A DNA stretch of 64,000 nt from Peptostreptococcus canis (GTDB lineage Bacteria; Bacillota; Clostridia; Peptostreptococcales; Peptostreptococcaceae), in assembly GCF_014229965.1 (NCBI RefSeq), contig NZ_JABGBW010000004.1, positions 39,819 to 103,818 of the forward strand, given 5' to 3'. Below, piece by piece: positions 1-9,813 of the stretch (position 1 is its first letter; each line of letters opens with the position of its first letter). Made by a program: the position numbers and the translations under genes. A model generated the notes under the pieces. It was given only the letters and a program-made list of their open reading frames with translations, was not told the origin of the DNA and searched no databases.

Positions 1-64
1 TATTCTCATAATTTTTTATTTGATTCTTTATTATGGAACTTATTTCTTCTGGTTTTAAATTCAT
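1..64 (-). CDS. atpA: ATP synthase F1 subunit alpha, N-terminal fragment
   Basis: Only the first 21 codons are in the window. An ATG at 64 opens a frame reading MNLKPEEISSIIKNQI and then a few more residues, typical of the N-terminus of the F1 alpha subunit (the nucleotide-binding partner of beta in the soluble head). A GGTGGTG ribosome site lies just upstream, and the start is 16 bp after the end of atpH, as expected for the atpB-E-F-H-A order. The rest of the gene and the remaining F1 genes (gamma, beta, epsilon) should lie to the left of the window. Identity rests on context plus the short N-terminal match. Confidence 0.85.
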   Translation of the reverse strand, partial: MNLKPEEISSIIKNQIKNYEN

Positions 65-80
65 GGGTTCACCACCATTT

Positions 81-623
81 CTATGATATTACTTGAGATA
101 ATACTTCCTTTAAACTATCCAATCTGGTCTTCAAAGTTCCGTCTATCTCTTCATTTCCAATTTTTACAAGGACACCTCCAATGATATCCTCGCTTATTTC
201 ATTCACTAGCTTTATACTTCTGTTATATTTAGCAGAAAGATTTGATTCCAACTCCGACAATTGTTCTTCAGTAAGTGCAATAGCAGTAATGACTTTTCCT
301 TCTGATACATTATTCTTATCATTTAACATATTTTTAAATGACAATACGATAGAATCAAGTTCAGTAGTCCTGTTATTATCTATCAAAACCATCAAAAAAT
401 TTCTGGAATTTATACTTACACTGTCCGTAAATATCCTGTCCGCTACATTTTTCTTTTCATCCCTTGAAATAAAAGGTGATCTCAATACATCGTATAAATC
501 TACATTGTTTTTGATAAGATCATTCATTTCAAAAATTTCAGAGTATACTTCGGAAGTTTTATTTTCCTCCTCTGCCAGTTGAAATAAGGCTTCTGCATAT
601 CTACTTGCCACTTGACTTATCAT
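81..623 (-). CDS. atpH: ATP synthase F1 subunit delta
   Basis: A 180-residue protein of the usual length for the delta (OSCP-like) subunit, which sits on top of the F1 head and ties it to the b-subunit stalk. The helical N-terminal domain begins MISQVASRYAEALFQLA. The C-terminal part carries the family's conserved glycine stretch (DIIGGVLVKIGNEEIDGTLKTRL, residues about 148-170, split here only by reading). The start ATG overlaps the atpF stop by one base (TAATG), so the two are translationally coupled. It acts at the membrane as part of the ATP synthase encoded by this operon. Confidence 0.95.
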   Translation of the reverse strand: MISQVASRYAEALFQLAEEENKTSEVYSEIFEMNDLIKNNVDLYDVLRSPFISRDEKKNVADRIFTDSVSINSRNFLMVLIDNNRTTELDSIVLSFKNMLNDKNNVSEGKVITAIALTEEQLSELESNLSAKYNRSIKLVNEISEDIIGGVLVKIGNEEIDGTLKTRLDSLKEVLSQVIS

Positions 624-1123
624 TATCTAGCATCTCCTACATCTTTAATAAAATCATCGATTAAATCCTCGTGTTTTTCCTTATCAATATCCTTTTCAAT
701 TACTTTCGACGCAGCCAAAAGAGCCATATCTGAAATCTCGCTCTTTATATTGTTAAATACTGTCTGTCTTTCTCTGGCTATATCTTCTGAGGCTTTTTCT
801 TTGATATTAGTAGCTTCCACTTTTGCCTGAGCTATTATTTCCGAAGATTTCTCCTCAGCTCTTTTTCTTGCCTTATCAAAAATCTCCTGACTTTCATTTT
901 TAGCAAGGTCAATTTTTTCTTCATATTCTGACTTTAGTCTTAAACCTTCCTCTTTAGCTCTTTCGCCAATTTCCATATCACTTTTGATACCTGCTTCCCT
1001 CTCGTCCATAACATGCATTACTTTTTCAAACAAAAGCTTTTTTAATACCAAAAATAATATCAGGGTATTAGCAAGAACAATAAAAAGTTCCGGTGTTAAG
1101 CCTACTAATGGCTTAAATTCCAT
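623..1123 (-). CDS. atpF: ATP synthase F0 subunit b
   Basis: A 166-residue protein with one N-terminal transmembrane helix (about residues 10-30, ELFIVLANTLILFLVLKKLL). This is followed by a long, highly charged helix rich in E, K and A that is expected to form the peripheral stalk coiled coil (about 35-150). This is the usual b-subunit architecture: it links the membrane a subunit to delta at the top of F1 and holds the stator. The RBS is GGAGGAAAAAT before the ATG. It lies between atpE (45 bp gap) and atpH (1-base overlap) in the standard order. Confidence 0.95.
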   Translation of the reverse strand: MEFKPLVGLTPELFIVLANTLILFLVLKKLLFEKVMHVMDEREAGIKSDMEIGERAKEEGLRLKSEYEEKIDLAKNESQEIFDKARKRAEEKSSEIIAQAKVEATNIKEKASEDIARERQTVFNNIKSEISDMALLAASKVIEKDIDKEKHEDLIDDFIKDVGDAR

Positions 1124-1168
1124 ATTTTTCCTCCTCTCCTAGTTAGCAAATCAAACTATGATTTTTAA

Positions 1169-1604
<436 letters not shown>

Positions 1605-2312
1605 CTACTGTTCACCTGATGCACTTCCTACAAATACCATCGTCAACATTATAAATATAAATGCCTGTAAACTTCCTGCAAATAAATCAAAATACATATG
1701 CAATGGAACCGGTATTAATAACTGGCCAATCGGTATACTGACATTAGGTATCAGGGTTGAAATATAACCTAATAGTTTGTATAGTAATGCCATTATTATA
1801 GAACCACCCAAAATATTACCAAAGGGACGGAAACTCAGCGAAATCGGTCTTGCTATTTCACCAATTATATTCAACGGTGCCATTAAAGGCGTTGGCTCCA
1901 AAAGCCCTTTAAAGTATTTCATACCTTGGAACTTAATACCCATAGCATAAATCATGAAAAATGTGATTAATGCCCAGCCTACTGTCGTATCCAGGTCAGT
2001 AGTCGGGGACCTCAGCCCAAGAAGAGTAACTAAATTCGACGATAAGAAAAACAGGAATATCGTTCCTATATACGACACTATACCCGGTACCCTATTGACA
2101 AATTTCTTGCCCATTGTTTCAGTAACTAACTTTCTTAGAGAACCGACAGCCATTTCTAAAAATATTTGTCTCTTTGTAGTTGGAACTTTTTTCAAATCTC
2201 TAGTCAAATAAATAGACATGGCTATCAAAAACAGCATTATCAACCACTGAACAATTATCGTCTCGCTAAGCTTAAAGTTACCGATATACAGGACGTATTT
2301 AGCTTGGTACAT
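1605..2312 (-). CDS. atpB: ATP synthase F0 subunit a
   Basis: A 235-residue multi-pass membrane protein with about five to six hydrophobic segments. The conserved functional helix contains RPISLSFRPFGN (about residues 155-167), whose central arginine corresponds to the essential stator arginine of subunit a. A second conserved block, around QAFIFIMLTMVFVG near the C-terminus, is also present. It forms the ion half-channels next to the c ring. The ATG at 2312 follows AGGAGG. It lies directly after atpI (3 bp) in the same transcript. Confidence 0.95.
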   Translation of the reverse strand: MYQAKYVLYIGNFKLSETIIVQWLIMLFLIAMSIYLTRDLKKVPTTKRQIFLEMAVGSLRKLVTETMGKKFVNRVPGIVSYIGTIFLFFLSSNLVTLLGLRSPTTDLDTTVGWALITFFMIYAMGIKFQGMKYFKGLLEPTPLMAPLNIIGEIARPISLSFRPFGNILGGSIIMALLYKLLGYISTLIPNVSIPIGQLLIPVPLHMYFDLFAGSLQAFIFIMLTMVFVGSASGEQ

Positions 2313-2315
2313 AGA

Positions 2316-2705
2316 CTAGTCCTCCTTTCTGTGTTTTTTCTTAAACACTAGCTGTTGAGTCTTTATTACTATATTTGTGCTAATCAATCCAATAGCTACT
2401 GTATATATATTAATATTTTTACTTAACGCAGCGTATATTAGCACTGCGGCATACATGGTTAATCTAATTATGTATCCAAAAGCAGCTACAAAACCAGCTT
2501 TTCTTTTTTCTTTCTCTACTAAAGCCTCTATGTTTCTGGCCAGCAAAAAAAGTGCAATCATCGACACTACACTTCCTGCAATAAGACCACCAACAGTATT
2601 TACGGAAGCTTTCTTAATTACAAATAGTATCAATATCCCCACTATATTATATATAAATATCCCGGAATATATCTTTTTTATATTTTCTAATAATTGCCTA
2701 TCCAA
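2316..2705 (-). CDS. atpI: ATP synthase protein I (AtpI-like)
   Basis: A small membrane protein with about four hydrophobic helices, in the atpI position just upstream of subunit a. AtpI/UncI proteins help assemble the c ring. I start it at a TTG at 2705, not at an upstream ATG at 2765. The TTG is preceded by AAAAGGAAGTGAAAAA, a well-spaced ribosome site, and begins 4 bp after the atpZ stop, whereas the upstream ATG would overlap atpZ and has no ribosome site. That gives about 129 residues, starting DRQLLENIKKIYSG after the initiator. Sequence conservation in this family is low, so the call rests on size, topology and position. Confidence 0.75.
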   Translation of the reverse strand: MDRQLLENIKKIYSGIFIYNIVGILILFVIKKASVNTVGGLIAGSVVSMIALFLLARNIEALVEKEKRKAGFVAAFGYIIRLTMYAAVLIYAALSKNINIYTVAIGLISTNIVIKTQQLVFKKKHRKED

Positions 2706-2709
2706 TTTT

Positions 2710-2940
2710 TCACTTCCTTTTCTGAATGAAGGATCGAAGAATTCTATATAAACTTGAAAATGCACTTCCTATACCTATTATTATAAAAATAATAGAAAAT
2801 AATGGAGTCGTTCCGATTTTTTTGTCTATAAATATACCTAAAAATCCACATCCAAATATACATATTACCACTATCAATCCTAGTTGCGTAATCAAAGAAA
2901 ATGACTTCATTATTTCCATCCATTTTGTTTTCTTCGACAT
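2710..2940 (-). CDS. atpZ: AtpZ/AtpI family protein, first gene of the ATPase operon
   Basis: A 76-residue protein with two transmembrane helices (about residues 14-34 and 43-65) and a short basic tail. This is the pattern of the AtpZ / ATPase gene 1 family, which often opens atp operons of Firmicutes and Na+-ATPase operons and has been linked to Mg2+ or Ca2+ handling or assembly. GxxxGxxxD-like spacing between the helices (GFLGIFIDKKIGT) is visible. It is the first gene of the operon here, 4 bp before the atpI TTG start. Confidence 0.75.
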   Translation of the reverse strand: MSKKTKWMEIMKSFSLITQLGLIVVICIFGCGFLGIFIDKKIGTTPLFSIIFIIIGIGSAFSSLYRILRSFIQKRK

Positions 2941-2981
2941 AAACTACCTTCCTTGTCAAATTATACATCGATATTAATATA

Positions 2982-2990
2982 TAATACCAC
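2982..2990 (-). promoter_or_regulatory. Candidate extended -10 promoter of the atp operon
   Basis: On the minus strand the sequence reads TGGTATTAT, an extended -10 (TGn-TATTAT), about 40 bases upstream of the atpZ start. No good -35 is seen (GAATAA at 17-bp spacing). It lies just downstream of the upp terminator, where a new transcript must start. Confidence 0.35.
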
Positions 2991-3103
2991 ATTTTTTATC
3001 ATATTATTCAAAAATATATAGTAAATTGAACTAAATTCATAATATCAAACAAAATTCATAATATGTTTTAAAATATTTCAAATTATTTTTATAAAACAAT
3101 TTA

Positions 3104-3139
3104 GAGGCTGAGTGTTCAAAAATTCAAACACGCAACCTC
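3104..3139 (-). terminator. Rho-independent terminator after upp
   Basis: On the minus strand, GAGGTTG-C-GTGTT pairs with AACAC-T-CAGCCTC around a 10-base loop, with one internal mismatch. A moderately U-rich stretch (TAAATTGTTTTAT) follows. It begins 7 bases past the upp stop and separates the prfA-upp genes from the atp operon. Confidence 0.75.
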
Positions 3140-3146
3140 ATCAATA

Positions 3147-3776
3147 TTATTTAGTGCCAAAAAGTCTATCTCCAGCATCTCCTAAGCCTGGTACAATATA
3201 CTTATGTTCATTTAATTTTTCATCTACAGCAGCAACATAAATATCTACTTCCGGATACTTACTGTGTACTTCTTCAATTCCTTCAGGAGCAGCTACAAGA
3301 TTTATCATCCTTATATTTTTTGCTCCTTTTTCTTTCAATAATTCTATTGCTGCAGTCGCTGAACCACCAGTAGCCAACATAGGATCTACTATAAATACTT
3401 CTCTCTCACCTATATCCTGAGGCAGCTTGCAATAATACTCAACCGGTAAACATGTTTCCGGATCTCTATATAAACCTATATGACCAACCTTTGCAGCCGG
3501 AATTAAACTTATAAATCCATCGACCATACCTATACCTGCTCTTAAAATAGGCACTATTGCCAATTTCTTTCCGGTAAGAACTTTTGCAACAGTTTTTTCA
3601 ACCGGTGTTTCTATTTCTATGTCTGTTAGAGGCAAATCTTTTGTTACTTCATAACCCATTAACATAGTTATTTCAGTCAACAACTCTCTAAAGTCTTTTG
3701 ATCCTGTCTCCTTTTTTCTCATTAATGTCAACTTATGTTGAATTAAAGGATGATCTGTAATTATTACTTTCTTCAT
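3147..3776 (-). CDS. upp: Uracil phosphoribosyltransferase
   Basis: A 209-residue enzyme of the normal length that makes UMP from uracil and PRPP (pyrimidine salvage, cytoplasmic). Family landmarks are the N-terminal [12 protein letters not shown], the [11 protein letters not shown] loop, the PRPP-binding segment [13 protein letters not shown] (about residues 128-140), and the C-terminal [10 protein letters not shown] uracil-contacting region. AGGAGGACAAA precedes the ATG. It lies 61 bp after rpiB and is the last gene before a terminator, the same upp-atp arrangement seen in many Firmicutes. Confidence 0.97.
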   Translation of the reverse strand: MKKVIITDHPLIQHKLTLMRKKETGSKDFRELLTEITMLMGYEVTKDLPLTDIEIETPVEKTVAKVLTGKKLAIVPILRAGIGMVDGFISLIPAAKVGHIGLYRDPETCLPVEYYCKLPQDIGEREVFIVDPMLATGGSATAAIELLKEKGAKNIRMINLVAAPEGIEEVHSKYPEVDIYVAAVDEKLNEHKYIVPGLGDAGDRLFGTK

Positions 3777-3837
3777 TTTGTCCTCCTGTATTCTTATCTT
3801 TTTATAAAATTATCATCTTTAGTATTATAAAACTTTT

Positions 3838-4290
3838 TTATCTATTATTCAATAGCTTTTCTATTTCCATTATTTTATCGACTCTCTTCTGATGTCTACC
3901 ACCTTCAAAAGAAGAATTTAAATAAGCATCTACTATATCCAGCCCAAGACCGATACCGGTAACCCTTTCACCGAGTGCTATCATATTCGCATCATTATGT
4001 GCTTTTGTCATTCTGGCTGAAAAAGTATCACCTACTGTTGCGCATCGAATCCCTTTTACCTTATTAGCGGCTATTCCTATTCCTATTCCTGTGCCACACA
4101 CTAAAATTCCACAATCTGCATCTTTTTGTGCAACCGCCGTTGCAGCCTTAAACGCATAATCAGGATAGTCCACAGAATCCGTTGTGTCAGTTCCAAAATC
4201 AACAACTTCATAATTATTTTTTTCAAGGTGTTTTTTTATAGCTTCTTTCAAATTAATACCACCATGATCACAAGCCAATGCTATTTTCAT
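3838..4290 (-). CDS. rpiB: Ribose 5-phosphate isomerase B
   Basis: A RpiB/LacAB-family isomerase of about 150 residues that interconverts ribulose 5-phosphate and ribose 5-phosphate in the pentose phosphate pathway. The N-terminus MKIALACDHGGINLK holds the phosphate-binding Asp-His. The active-site cysteine lies in GILVCGTGIGIGIAANK, and NANMIALGERV is a typical later motif. I start at the ATG at 4290, because TTGGAGG sits 6 bases upstream of it. The ATG two codons earlier leaves no spacer to that ribosome site. It lies between tsaC and upp. Confidence 0.95.
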   Translation of the reverse strand: MKIALACDHGGINLKEAIKKHLEKNNYEVVDFGTDTTDSVDYPDYAFKAATAVAQKDADCGILVCGTGIGIGIAANKVKGIRCATVGDTFSARMTKAHNDANMIALGERVTGIGLGLDIVDAYLNSSFEGGRHQKRVDKIMEIEKLLNNR

Positions 4291-4341
4291 AATCATCCTC
4301 CAAATATATTAATATTTTCATCTTAATCAATAAAGTATTCA

Positions 4342-5409
4342 CTAATCCGCCAAGATAATTTTATATCCCGCAGACTTTTTTAATCTGTTCATTATGGCTA
4401 CTCCTACTCCTACTTCTTCAAAACTTTCAGAATAGGCAATATCTATATTATCTTTATCAAGCTCTATCAAAACATCAAATAAGTTTCTTGCCACATCCTC
4501 ATAGGTTTCTCCCAACCCATAAACAATTGCATTATAAAGAGGCTTGTTTTTATTTAAGCATAGTACGGCAGACTTTAATCCTTTCTTGGAATTATCGTTT
4601 ACAAGACTATTTATCTTATCAGCCACTTTTTTAGTTCCTGCACCTGTTTTATCATCGGAATTTACTATAAATATATCCGCATTTGGAGAATAGTGTTTAT
4701 ATTTCATACCAGGTGCTTTGGCATTTATATTATCATCTTTATTCAATATGGAAGGATCAATTTCCACATTGCCCAAAACATCCCTCAACATTTCCAATGT
4801 TATTGAACCCGGTCTCAATACAAGGGGAGTATCCCCCGACAAATCTATAATTGTAGACTCAACCCCAAAATTGCATGCACCACCTATTAATATACCATCC
4901 ACTCTTCCATCCATATCAGATATAATATGTTCCGCCTTTGTCGGAGAGGGCCTTCCCGATATATTTGCAGAAGGAGCCGCTATAGGAACCCCTGCAGAAC
5001 TTATAAGCTTTCTTGCCACTTTATCCGACGGCATTCTAATTGCCACGGTATCCAGACCTCCACTCGTTCTGTCCGGAATTATAGGCTTCTTCTTAAATAT
5101 GATAGTAAGCGGTCCGGGCCAAAATTTTTCCATAAGAAGTTTTGCCCTATCTTCTACAAACTCCACTATATCATACACTTGCGATATCTCCGACACATGA
5201 ACTAAAAGGGGATTATCACTCGGTCTTCCCTTCGCAGTATATATTTTTGATGCCGCATCTTCATTGAGTGCATTCGCTCCCAAACCATATACGGTTTCCG
5301 TCGGAAAAATAACCGTCTTGCCATCAGAAAGCATTTTTCCAAATTCATCTATTATTTTATAATCAATATTATCCGGATCTATAGTCTTTACTATAGTTTT
5401 CATACTCAT
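4342..5409 (-). CDS. ywlC: L-threonylcarbamoyladenylate synthase (Sua5/YwlC type)
   Basis: Makes threonylcarbamoyl-AMP from threonine, bicarbonate and ATP, the first step of the universal t6A37 tRNA modification. The YrdC domain (about residues 10-200) has the classic GKTVIFPTETVYGLG and the later KGRPSDNPLLVHV and IGGACNFGVESTIID. The C-terminal Sua5 domain, joined by a flexible linker (APGMKYKHYSP), makes this the long form (about 355 residues) instead of the short TsaC. Several ATGs lie near the start, and the best choice is 5409 or 5403. Starts further upstream run into prfA. It directly follows prfA, as in B. subtilis. Confidence 0.93.
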   Translation of the reverse strand: MSMKTIVKTIDPDNIDYKIIDEFGKMLSDGKTVIFPTETVYGLGANALNEDAASKIYTAKGRPSDNPLLVHVSEISQVYDIVEFVEDRAKLLMEKFWPGPLTIIFKKKPIIPDRTSGGLDTVAIRMPSDKVARKLISSAGVPIAAPSANISGRPSPTKAEHIISDMDGRVDGILIGGACNFGVESTIIDLSGDTPLVLRPGSITLEMLRDVLGNVEIDPSILNKDDNINAKAPGMKYKHYSPNADIFIVNSDDKTGAGTKKVADKINSLVNDNSKKGLKSAVLCLNKNKPLYNAIVYGLGETYEDVARNLFDVLIELDKDNIDIAYSESFEEVGVGVAIMNRLKKSAGYKIILAD

Positions 5410-5416
5410 CAACTCT

Positions 5417-6487
5417 TTACTCATTAATTGCAGACATTTTCTCTGTCTGATCAACAGTGATTAACGAATCTATCATCTCATCCAAATCACCATCTATAAA
5501 AGAATCCAGCTTATATAGTGTCAGGTTTATTCTATGATCACTTACCCTACCTTGAGGAAAATTATAAGTTCTGATTCTCTCGGATCTATCTCCGGTACCT
5601 ACCTGACTCTTTCTTTCAGCGGCAATATCTTTTTGCTGTTCCGCCAATGCCTTGTCATAAAGTCTCGCTTTCAATACCTTCATAGCCTTTTCTTTATTCT
5701 TTAACTGGGATTTTTCATCCTGACATGAAACGACCTCTCCCGTAGGTATATGAGTAAGTCTCACGGCCGAATCCGTTGTATTTACACACTGTCCGCCATT
5801 CCCGGAAGCCCTGAACACATCCACCCTAATATCTTCGGGATTAATATCTATTTCCACATCTTCTACTTCCGGAAGCACTGCGACTGTCGAAGTGGAAGTA
5901 TGAATTCTACCTCCCGATTCTGTAGTAGGTATTCTCTGAACTCTATGAACACCTGATTCATACTTAAGTCTTGAATAGGCTCCTTTTCCCTTTATCATAA
6001 AAGAAACTTCCTTAAATCCACCTACACCCGTTTCATTTGAAGTCAATAAGGATGTTTTCCACCCTCTTCTTTCGGCATATCTACTATACATTCTAAATAA
6101 ATCGCCTGCAAATAGAGCAGCTTCATCTCCACCTGCTCCTCCTCTTATTTCAACTATTACATTTTTTTCATCATTAGGATCTTTTGGCACAAGAAGGATC
6201 TTTAATTCATTTTCTATCGCCTCAAGATTACCTTCAGCCTCCGATAGTTCCATCTTCGCAAGCTCTCTTAACTCTTCATCACTTTCCTCTTCAAGAATCT
6301 GTTTAGACTCCGATATAGTTTCACTTACAGCTCTATACTCCCTGTATTTCATAACGATTGGTTCCAATTCCGAAGTTTCCTTCATTAGCTTTTGCCAAGT
6401 AGGTTGATCATTTATTATTTCGGGATCTGCCACCTTTTCGCTAAGTTCTGTATATTTATCTTCCAAAACTTTTAGTTTATTTAGCAT
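5417..6487 (-). CDS. prfA: Peptide chain release factor 1
   Basis: A 356-residue RF1, which releases finished peptides at UAA and UAG codons. The GGQ motif that enters the peptidyl-transferase centre is in [15 protein letters not shown] (about residues 230-244). Stop-codon recognition uses the P-x-T tripeptide, here [12 protein letters not shown]-terminal helical domain 1 spans about 1-110. The glutamine of GGQ is the normal target of PrmC, whose gene lies 1.5 kb away on the opposite strand instead of adjacent. Its end overlaps possible starts of the following ywlC gene. Confidence 0.97.
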   Translation of the reverse strand: MLNKLKVLEDKYTELSEKVADPEIINDQPTWQKLMKETSELEPIVMKYREYRAVSETISESKQILEEESDEELRELAKMELSEAEGNLEAIENELKILLVPKDPNDEKNVIVEIRGGAGGDEAALFAGDLFRMYSRYAERRGWKTSLLTSNETGVGGFKEVSFMIKGKGAYSRLKYESGVHRVQRIPTTESGGRIHTSTSTVAVLPEVEDVEIDINPEDIRVDVFRASGNGGQCVNTTDSAVRLTHIPTGEVVSCQDEKSQLKNKEKAMKVLKARLYDKALAEQQKDIAAERKSQVGTGDRSERIRTYNFPQGRVSDHRINLTLYKLDSFIDGDLDEMIDSLITVDQTEKMSAINE

Positions 6488-6715
6488 TTCAAACTTTCCT
6501 TTCTAAATTATTACATATTACATAAATTATTAAATATATATAAAACATTATTAAAAAATCAATTTTTTTATTGTAAATAAATATCAATTTTTTATCAGTA
6601 GTATGACTCTTTATATGTATTCACCCAATATCGTATTATATCACAAAAAAAACACCTTTAAAAGATTTTATATGGAAAAGCGATATATTTGAAGAGTATT
6701 TAGATAGTTTATTTT

Positions 6716-7045
6716 TTAAGAAAAAAAGTGTAATACAATATAAATTATAACCCCACCGGAAATGACTGAAAGACCGATATTTTTAAACTTAACAGAAATT
6801 ATTATAACCAATAAAAGTGGAATTAATTTTATATTATCCGGTGATAAAAATATATTCCCCTCTTTAAAAAATACATCTTTTATTACCAAAGCGGTAAATA
6901 CTCCAAGCGGTATGTATTTTATGAATCTTTCAAATTCTTTTGATGTTCCTTTTTCACCTAGTAGTGCGAATGGTGTATACCTCATTGCAAACATAGCTAT
7001 AAAAGATACAAATATTATTCCTAATTTCAATACTGTACTACTCAT
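6716..7045 (-). CDS. azlD: Branched-chain amino acid exporter small subunit (AzlD)
   Basis: A 109-residue protein with three to four hydrophobic helices, of the AzlD family that pairs with AzlC to export branched-chain amino acids and analogues. YTPFALLGEKG and KYIPLGVFTALVIKDVFF are typical AzlD blocks. An in-frame TTG at 7051 exists, but the ATG at 7045 has better spacing to the GAGG upstream. The gene overlaps the azlC end by 8 bp, so the two are co-translated. The 230-bp downstream stretch to prfA shows no clear terminator. Confidence 0.85.
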   Translation of the reverse strand: MSSTVLKLGIIFVSFIAMFAMRYTPFALLGEKGTSKEFERFIKYIPLGVFTALVIKDVFFKEGNIFLSPDNIKLIPLLLVIIISVKFKNIGLSVISGGVIIYIVLHFFS

Positions 7046-7745
7046 CTTCAATAACCTCGTCTTTATTCATTTTTTTGTCCAAAAAATAGCCTATTGTAGT
7101 GACAGTCATAGCTATCACTATCAAATCCAATCCTCCCTGGTATACACTAAGCAGTAGGAAAGATACAATTATCGATACTAATAACATTATAAAATCCAGT
7201 TTATTTCTCATTTGTAGTGTTATTAGTACAACAAACATACTGGACATCATAAAAAAACCTAAATCAAGTGGTATATCTACTACTTGTCCAAAAAATCCCC
7301 CCAATCCGTTTCCTATCAATCCATAAATACATCCAAAAATGTTCACATATAAAGCCAGTTCTCCATCCCAATCTTTATCTTTTTCATACATGATTTTATT
7401 TATAGCAAATGTCTCATCTGTCACATACTGGGCAAATAAAACTTTTTTCCATCCCTTTATATCCCTGGTGTCATTTACTAAGGATGAACTATACATAATG
7501 TTTCTCAAATTTGTAATTATAATTGTTGCAGTCAAATAGAGTGAAATTTGAGGGTATATCCCCGCAGATAGCATATTTGCAGATATAAATACAGCACTTC
7601 CGGAAAAAACCAGAGTTGACATCAACAATATTTCAACCAGATTGAATCCACTCTTTTGTATTATTGCCCCTCCCATAAATCCCAGCGAAATATACCCAAA
7701 AGCTATTGGAAGAGACACAAAAAAAGCCTTCTTAATTTTATTCAT
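7038..7745 (-). CDS. azlC: Branched-chain amino acid exporter large subunit (AzlC)
   Basis: A 235-residue inner-membrane protein with about five hydrophobic segments. It begins with FFVSLPIAFGYISLGFMGGAIIQKSG, the signature AzlC opening. It works with AzlD in efflux of branched-chain amino acids. That fits an organism that ferments amino acids, although no regulator (AzlB type) is adjacent. A GAGGT ribosome site lies 5 bases before the ATG. It is divergent from prmC across a 231-bp AT-rich gap that must hold both promoters, though I see no clear-cut hexamers there. Confidence 0.88.
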   Translation of the reverse strand: MNKIKKAFFVSLPIAFGYISLGFMGGAIIQKSGFNLVEILLMSTLVFSGSAVFISANMLSAGIYPQISLYLTATIIITNLRNIMYSSSLVNDTRDIKGWKKVLFAQYVTDETFAINKIMYEKDKDWDGELALYVNIFGCIYGLIGNGLGGFFGQVVDIPLDLGFFMMSSMFVVLITLQMRNKLDFIMLLVSIIVSFLLLSVYQGGLDLIVIAMTVTTIGYFLDKKMNKDEVIEDE

Positions 7746-7976
7746 TTTTACCTCGCAAAAACCATATCAATATTTACTTTTATTTAATCTAAAGATACTA
7801 TAATTTTAACATATAAAATTATTTATTTAAATATAACTAAATATATTTATATATTAAATTTTTCATTTTTATATGTTAAAATATATATTATAGTTAGATA
7901 TTAGAACTACTTATGTTTTGTTTTTCCAATATCAAATTTTAAGCAAGTTCGAACATAGGGTAGAAAGGTAAATCAA

Positions 7977-8876
7977 ATGTTATTGCGAAATTTAATAATA
8001 GAATATACTGATAGACTGAAATATATCAGCTCTACGGCAAGGCTTGATGTAGAAATAATGATTTCAGAGGTATTAAAATATGATGATAAAGTACAACTTA
8101 TTATGGATTATAATAGGGAGATTAAAAAAAGTGAAATAGAATCCTTTGAAGCTCTTTTTGAGAAAAGGCTAAATAATATGCCAATCGCATATATTACAAA
8201 TAAAAAAGAATTTATGGGGCTTACTTTCTATGTTGATGAAAATGTTCTTATTCCAAGACCGGATACGGAGGTTATTGCAGAAGAATTTATAAGTAAAATT
8301 AAAAAACTTCTCTTAAATAGGGATTGTGAAATTATAGCTTTAGATATGTGTGTAGGTTCGGGAGCGATTTTGCTTAGTTGTGCACGTATACTGAAGGATG
8401 AACTGGATAAAAATACATTCGAACGGATAAAATTTATAGGTGTTGATATATCGCCAAAAGCACTTAATATAACTAAAATGAATATGCAAAACTTTCAACT
8501 GGATAATATTATGTTGGTTGAGTCTAATTTATTTGGCTCCAATGTTTTAGATTGTTTTAAATCAAATATAGATATAATAGTTTCTAATCCTCCGTATATT
8601 GAAAATAGTGTTATAAAAACACTCGAACCGGATGTACGTGACTATGAACCAATTATAGCATTGTCCGGAGGGGATTCCGGGATGGATTTTTATAATTCAA
8701 TAATAGAAAGTTCCGTTAATTATTTAAAAAATGGGGGTCTTTTAATATTCGAAGCCGGACATAATCAAGCGGAAAAAATAGAGTCAAAAATGAAATCTTG
8801 TAATTTTCATGATATTTATACAAAAAAAGACATACAAAACTTTGACAGACTTGTATGTGGTAAATTTAAAGTTTAA
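7977..8876 (+). CDS. prmC: Release-factor glutamine N5-methyltransferase
   Basis: A 299-residue SAM-dependent enzyme that methylates the GGQ glutamine of release factors. The N-terminal helical domain (about 1-75) is followed by PIAYITNKKEFMGLTFYVDENVLIPRPDTE, the PrmC/HemK linker, read here in parts. Then come SAM motif I (DMCVGSGA, 123-130) and the catalytic NPPY (204-207). The usual Firmicutes position is next to prfA. Here the azlCD pair separates them and prmC is on the other strand, which suggests a local inversion or insertion. AAAGG precedes the ATG. The next gene follows after 17 bp and is probably co-transcribed. Confidence 0.94.
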   Translation: MLLRNLIIEYTDRLKYISSTARLDVEIMISEVLKYDDKVQLIMDYNREIKKSEIESFEALFEKRLNNMPIAYITNKKEFMGLTFYVDENVLIPRPDTEVIAEEFISKIKKLLLNRDCEIIALDMCVGSGAILLSCARILKDELDKNTFERIKFIGVDISPKALNITKMNMQNFQLDNIMLVESNLFGSNVLDCFKSNIDIIVSNPPYIENSVIKTLEPDVRDYEPIIALSGGDSGMDFYNSIIESSVNYLKNGGLLIFEAGHNQAEKIESKMKSCNFHDIYTKKDIQNFDRLVCGKFKV

Positions 8877-8893
8877 GTAAAGAAGGGAGTTAT

Positions 8894-9793
8894 ATGAGTA
8901 GTTTTATTAGTTCAGATGGAAAAAAAATATTTTATAAAGAATGGAACCAGGTGAAAAATCCCAAGGCAATTGTTCATATAGTTCATGGAATGGCTGAACA
9001 TATAGAAAGGTATGATCATTTTGCAAATTTTTTAAATTCTAACGATATCCTGGTATATGGTTTTAATACCAGAGGTCATGGCAAAACGGGTCAGAATGAC
9101 GGAAAATTAGGTCACTTCGAAAAAGACGGTTGGAACAAGATTATGGTAGATATTTATAATCTTATGAAAATGCAAACGGAAAAATATCCCAATATTCCAT
9201 TATTCATACTGGGCCATAGTATGGGTTCGTTTTTGACAAGAAATTTTGTGCATAAATTCCATCCCAAACTGTCGGGTGTAATTTTAATAGGTACAGGTTC
9301 TGCCGATGAACATATAGTTTATAATTTTACCAGAAAAGTTGCCAATATGAAAAAACAGGAAGATTTAGCATACTTTATTCATAAAACAGCATTTAAAAAC
9401 TATAACAATCATATTGAAAATCCAAAAACAACTTATGACTGGTTATGCTCGGATAATAACGTTGTAAAAAACTACATTGAGGATCCTTTATGTGGATTTT
9501 GGGTTACAAATGGATTTTACTCTGAAATTATGAGTGGTTTTTTACAATTGTCAAAGTATGAAAGAAATATAAAATTGGATAAAAAACTGCCTATTATATT
9601 ATTGGCTGGAAAAGATGATCCCGTTGGAAAACTTGGAAAGTATGTAAAAAATGTGTATGAAAAATATAGGAAACAAGGAATGTCAGAAATTGATATTATT
9701 CTTTATGAAAATATGAGGCATGAAATATTGAATGAAATAAATAAAGAACAGGTATATAATGATATTTTAAAGTTTATAAACAAAAACATATAG
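8894..9793 (+). CDS. Alpha/beta hydrolase, monoacylglycerol lipase / lysophospholipase-like
   Basis: A 299-residue serine hydrolase of the Hydrolase_4 / PldB-like group. The catalytic triad is visible: nucleophile S109 in LGHSMGS, acid D241 or D242 in LAGKDDPVG, and H276 in ENMRHEIL. The oxyanion region HGMAEHIERYDHF (31-43) is typical of monoacylglycerol lipases and lysophospholipases. There is no signal peptide, so it should be cytoplasmic. The likely substrates are monoacylglycerols or lysophospholipids, but the exact one cannot be read from sequence. It follows prmC by 17 bp and ends just before a strong terminator. Confidence 0.85.
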   Translation: MSSFISSDGKKIFYKEWNQVKNPKAIVHIVHGMAEHIERYDHFANFLNSNDILVYGFNTRGHGKTGQNDGKLGHFEKDGWNKIMVDIYNLMKMQTEKYPNIPLFILGHSMGSFLTRNFVHKFHPKLSGVILIGTGSADEHIVYNFTRKVANMKKQEDLAYFIHKTAFKNYNNHIENPKTTYDWLCSDNNVVKNYIEDPLCGFWVTNGFYSEIMSGFLQLSKYERNIKLDKKLPIILLAGKDDPVGKLGKYVKNVYEKYRKQGMSEIDIILYENMRHEILNEINKEQVYNDILKFINKNI

Positions 9794-9813
9794 GCACTTA
9801 AATCTATTTTAAA

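Noticed and set aside
2706..2765. Upstream ATG start for atpI overlapping atpZ
   Set aside because: It would overlap atpZ by 56 bp and has no Shine-Dalgarno. A TTG at 2705 with AGGAAG fits better.
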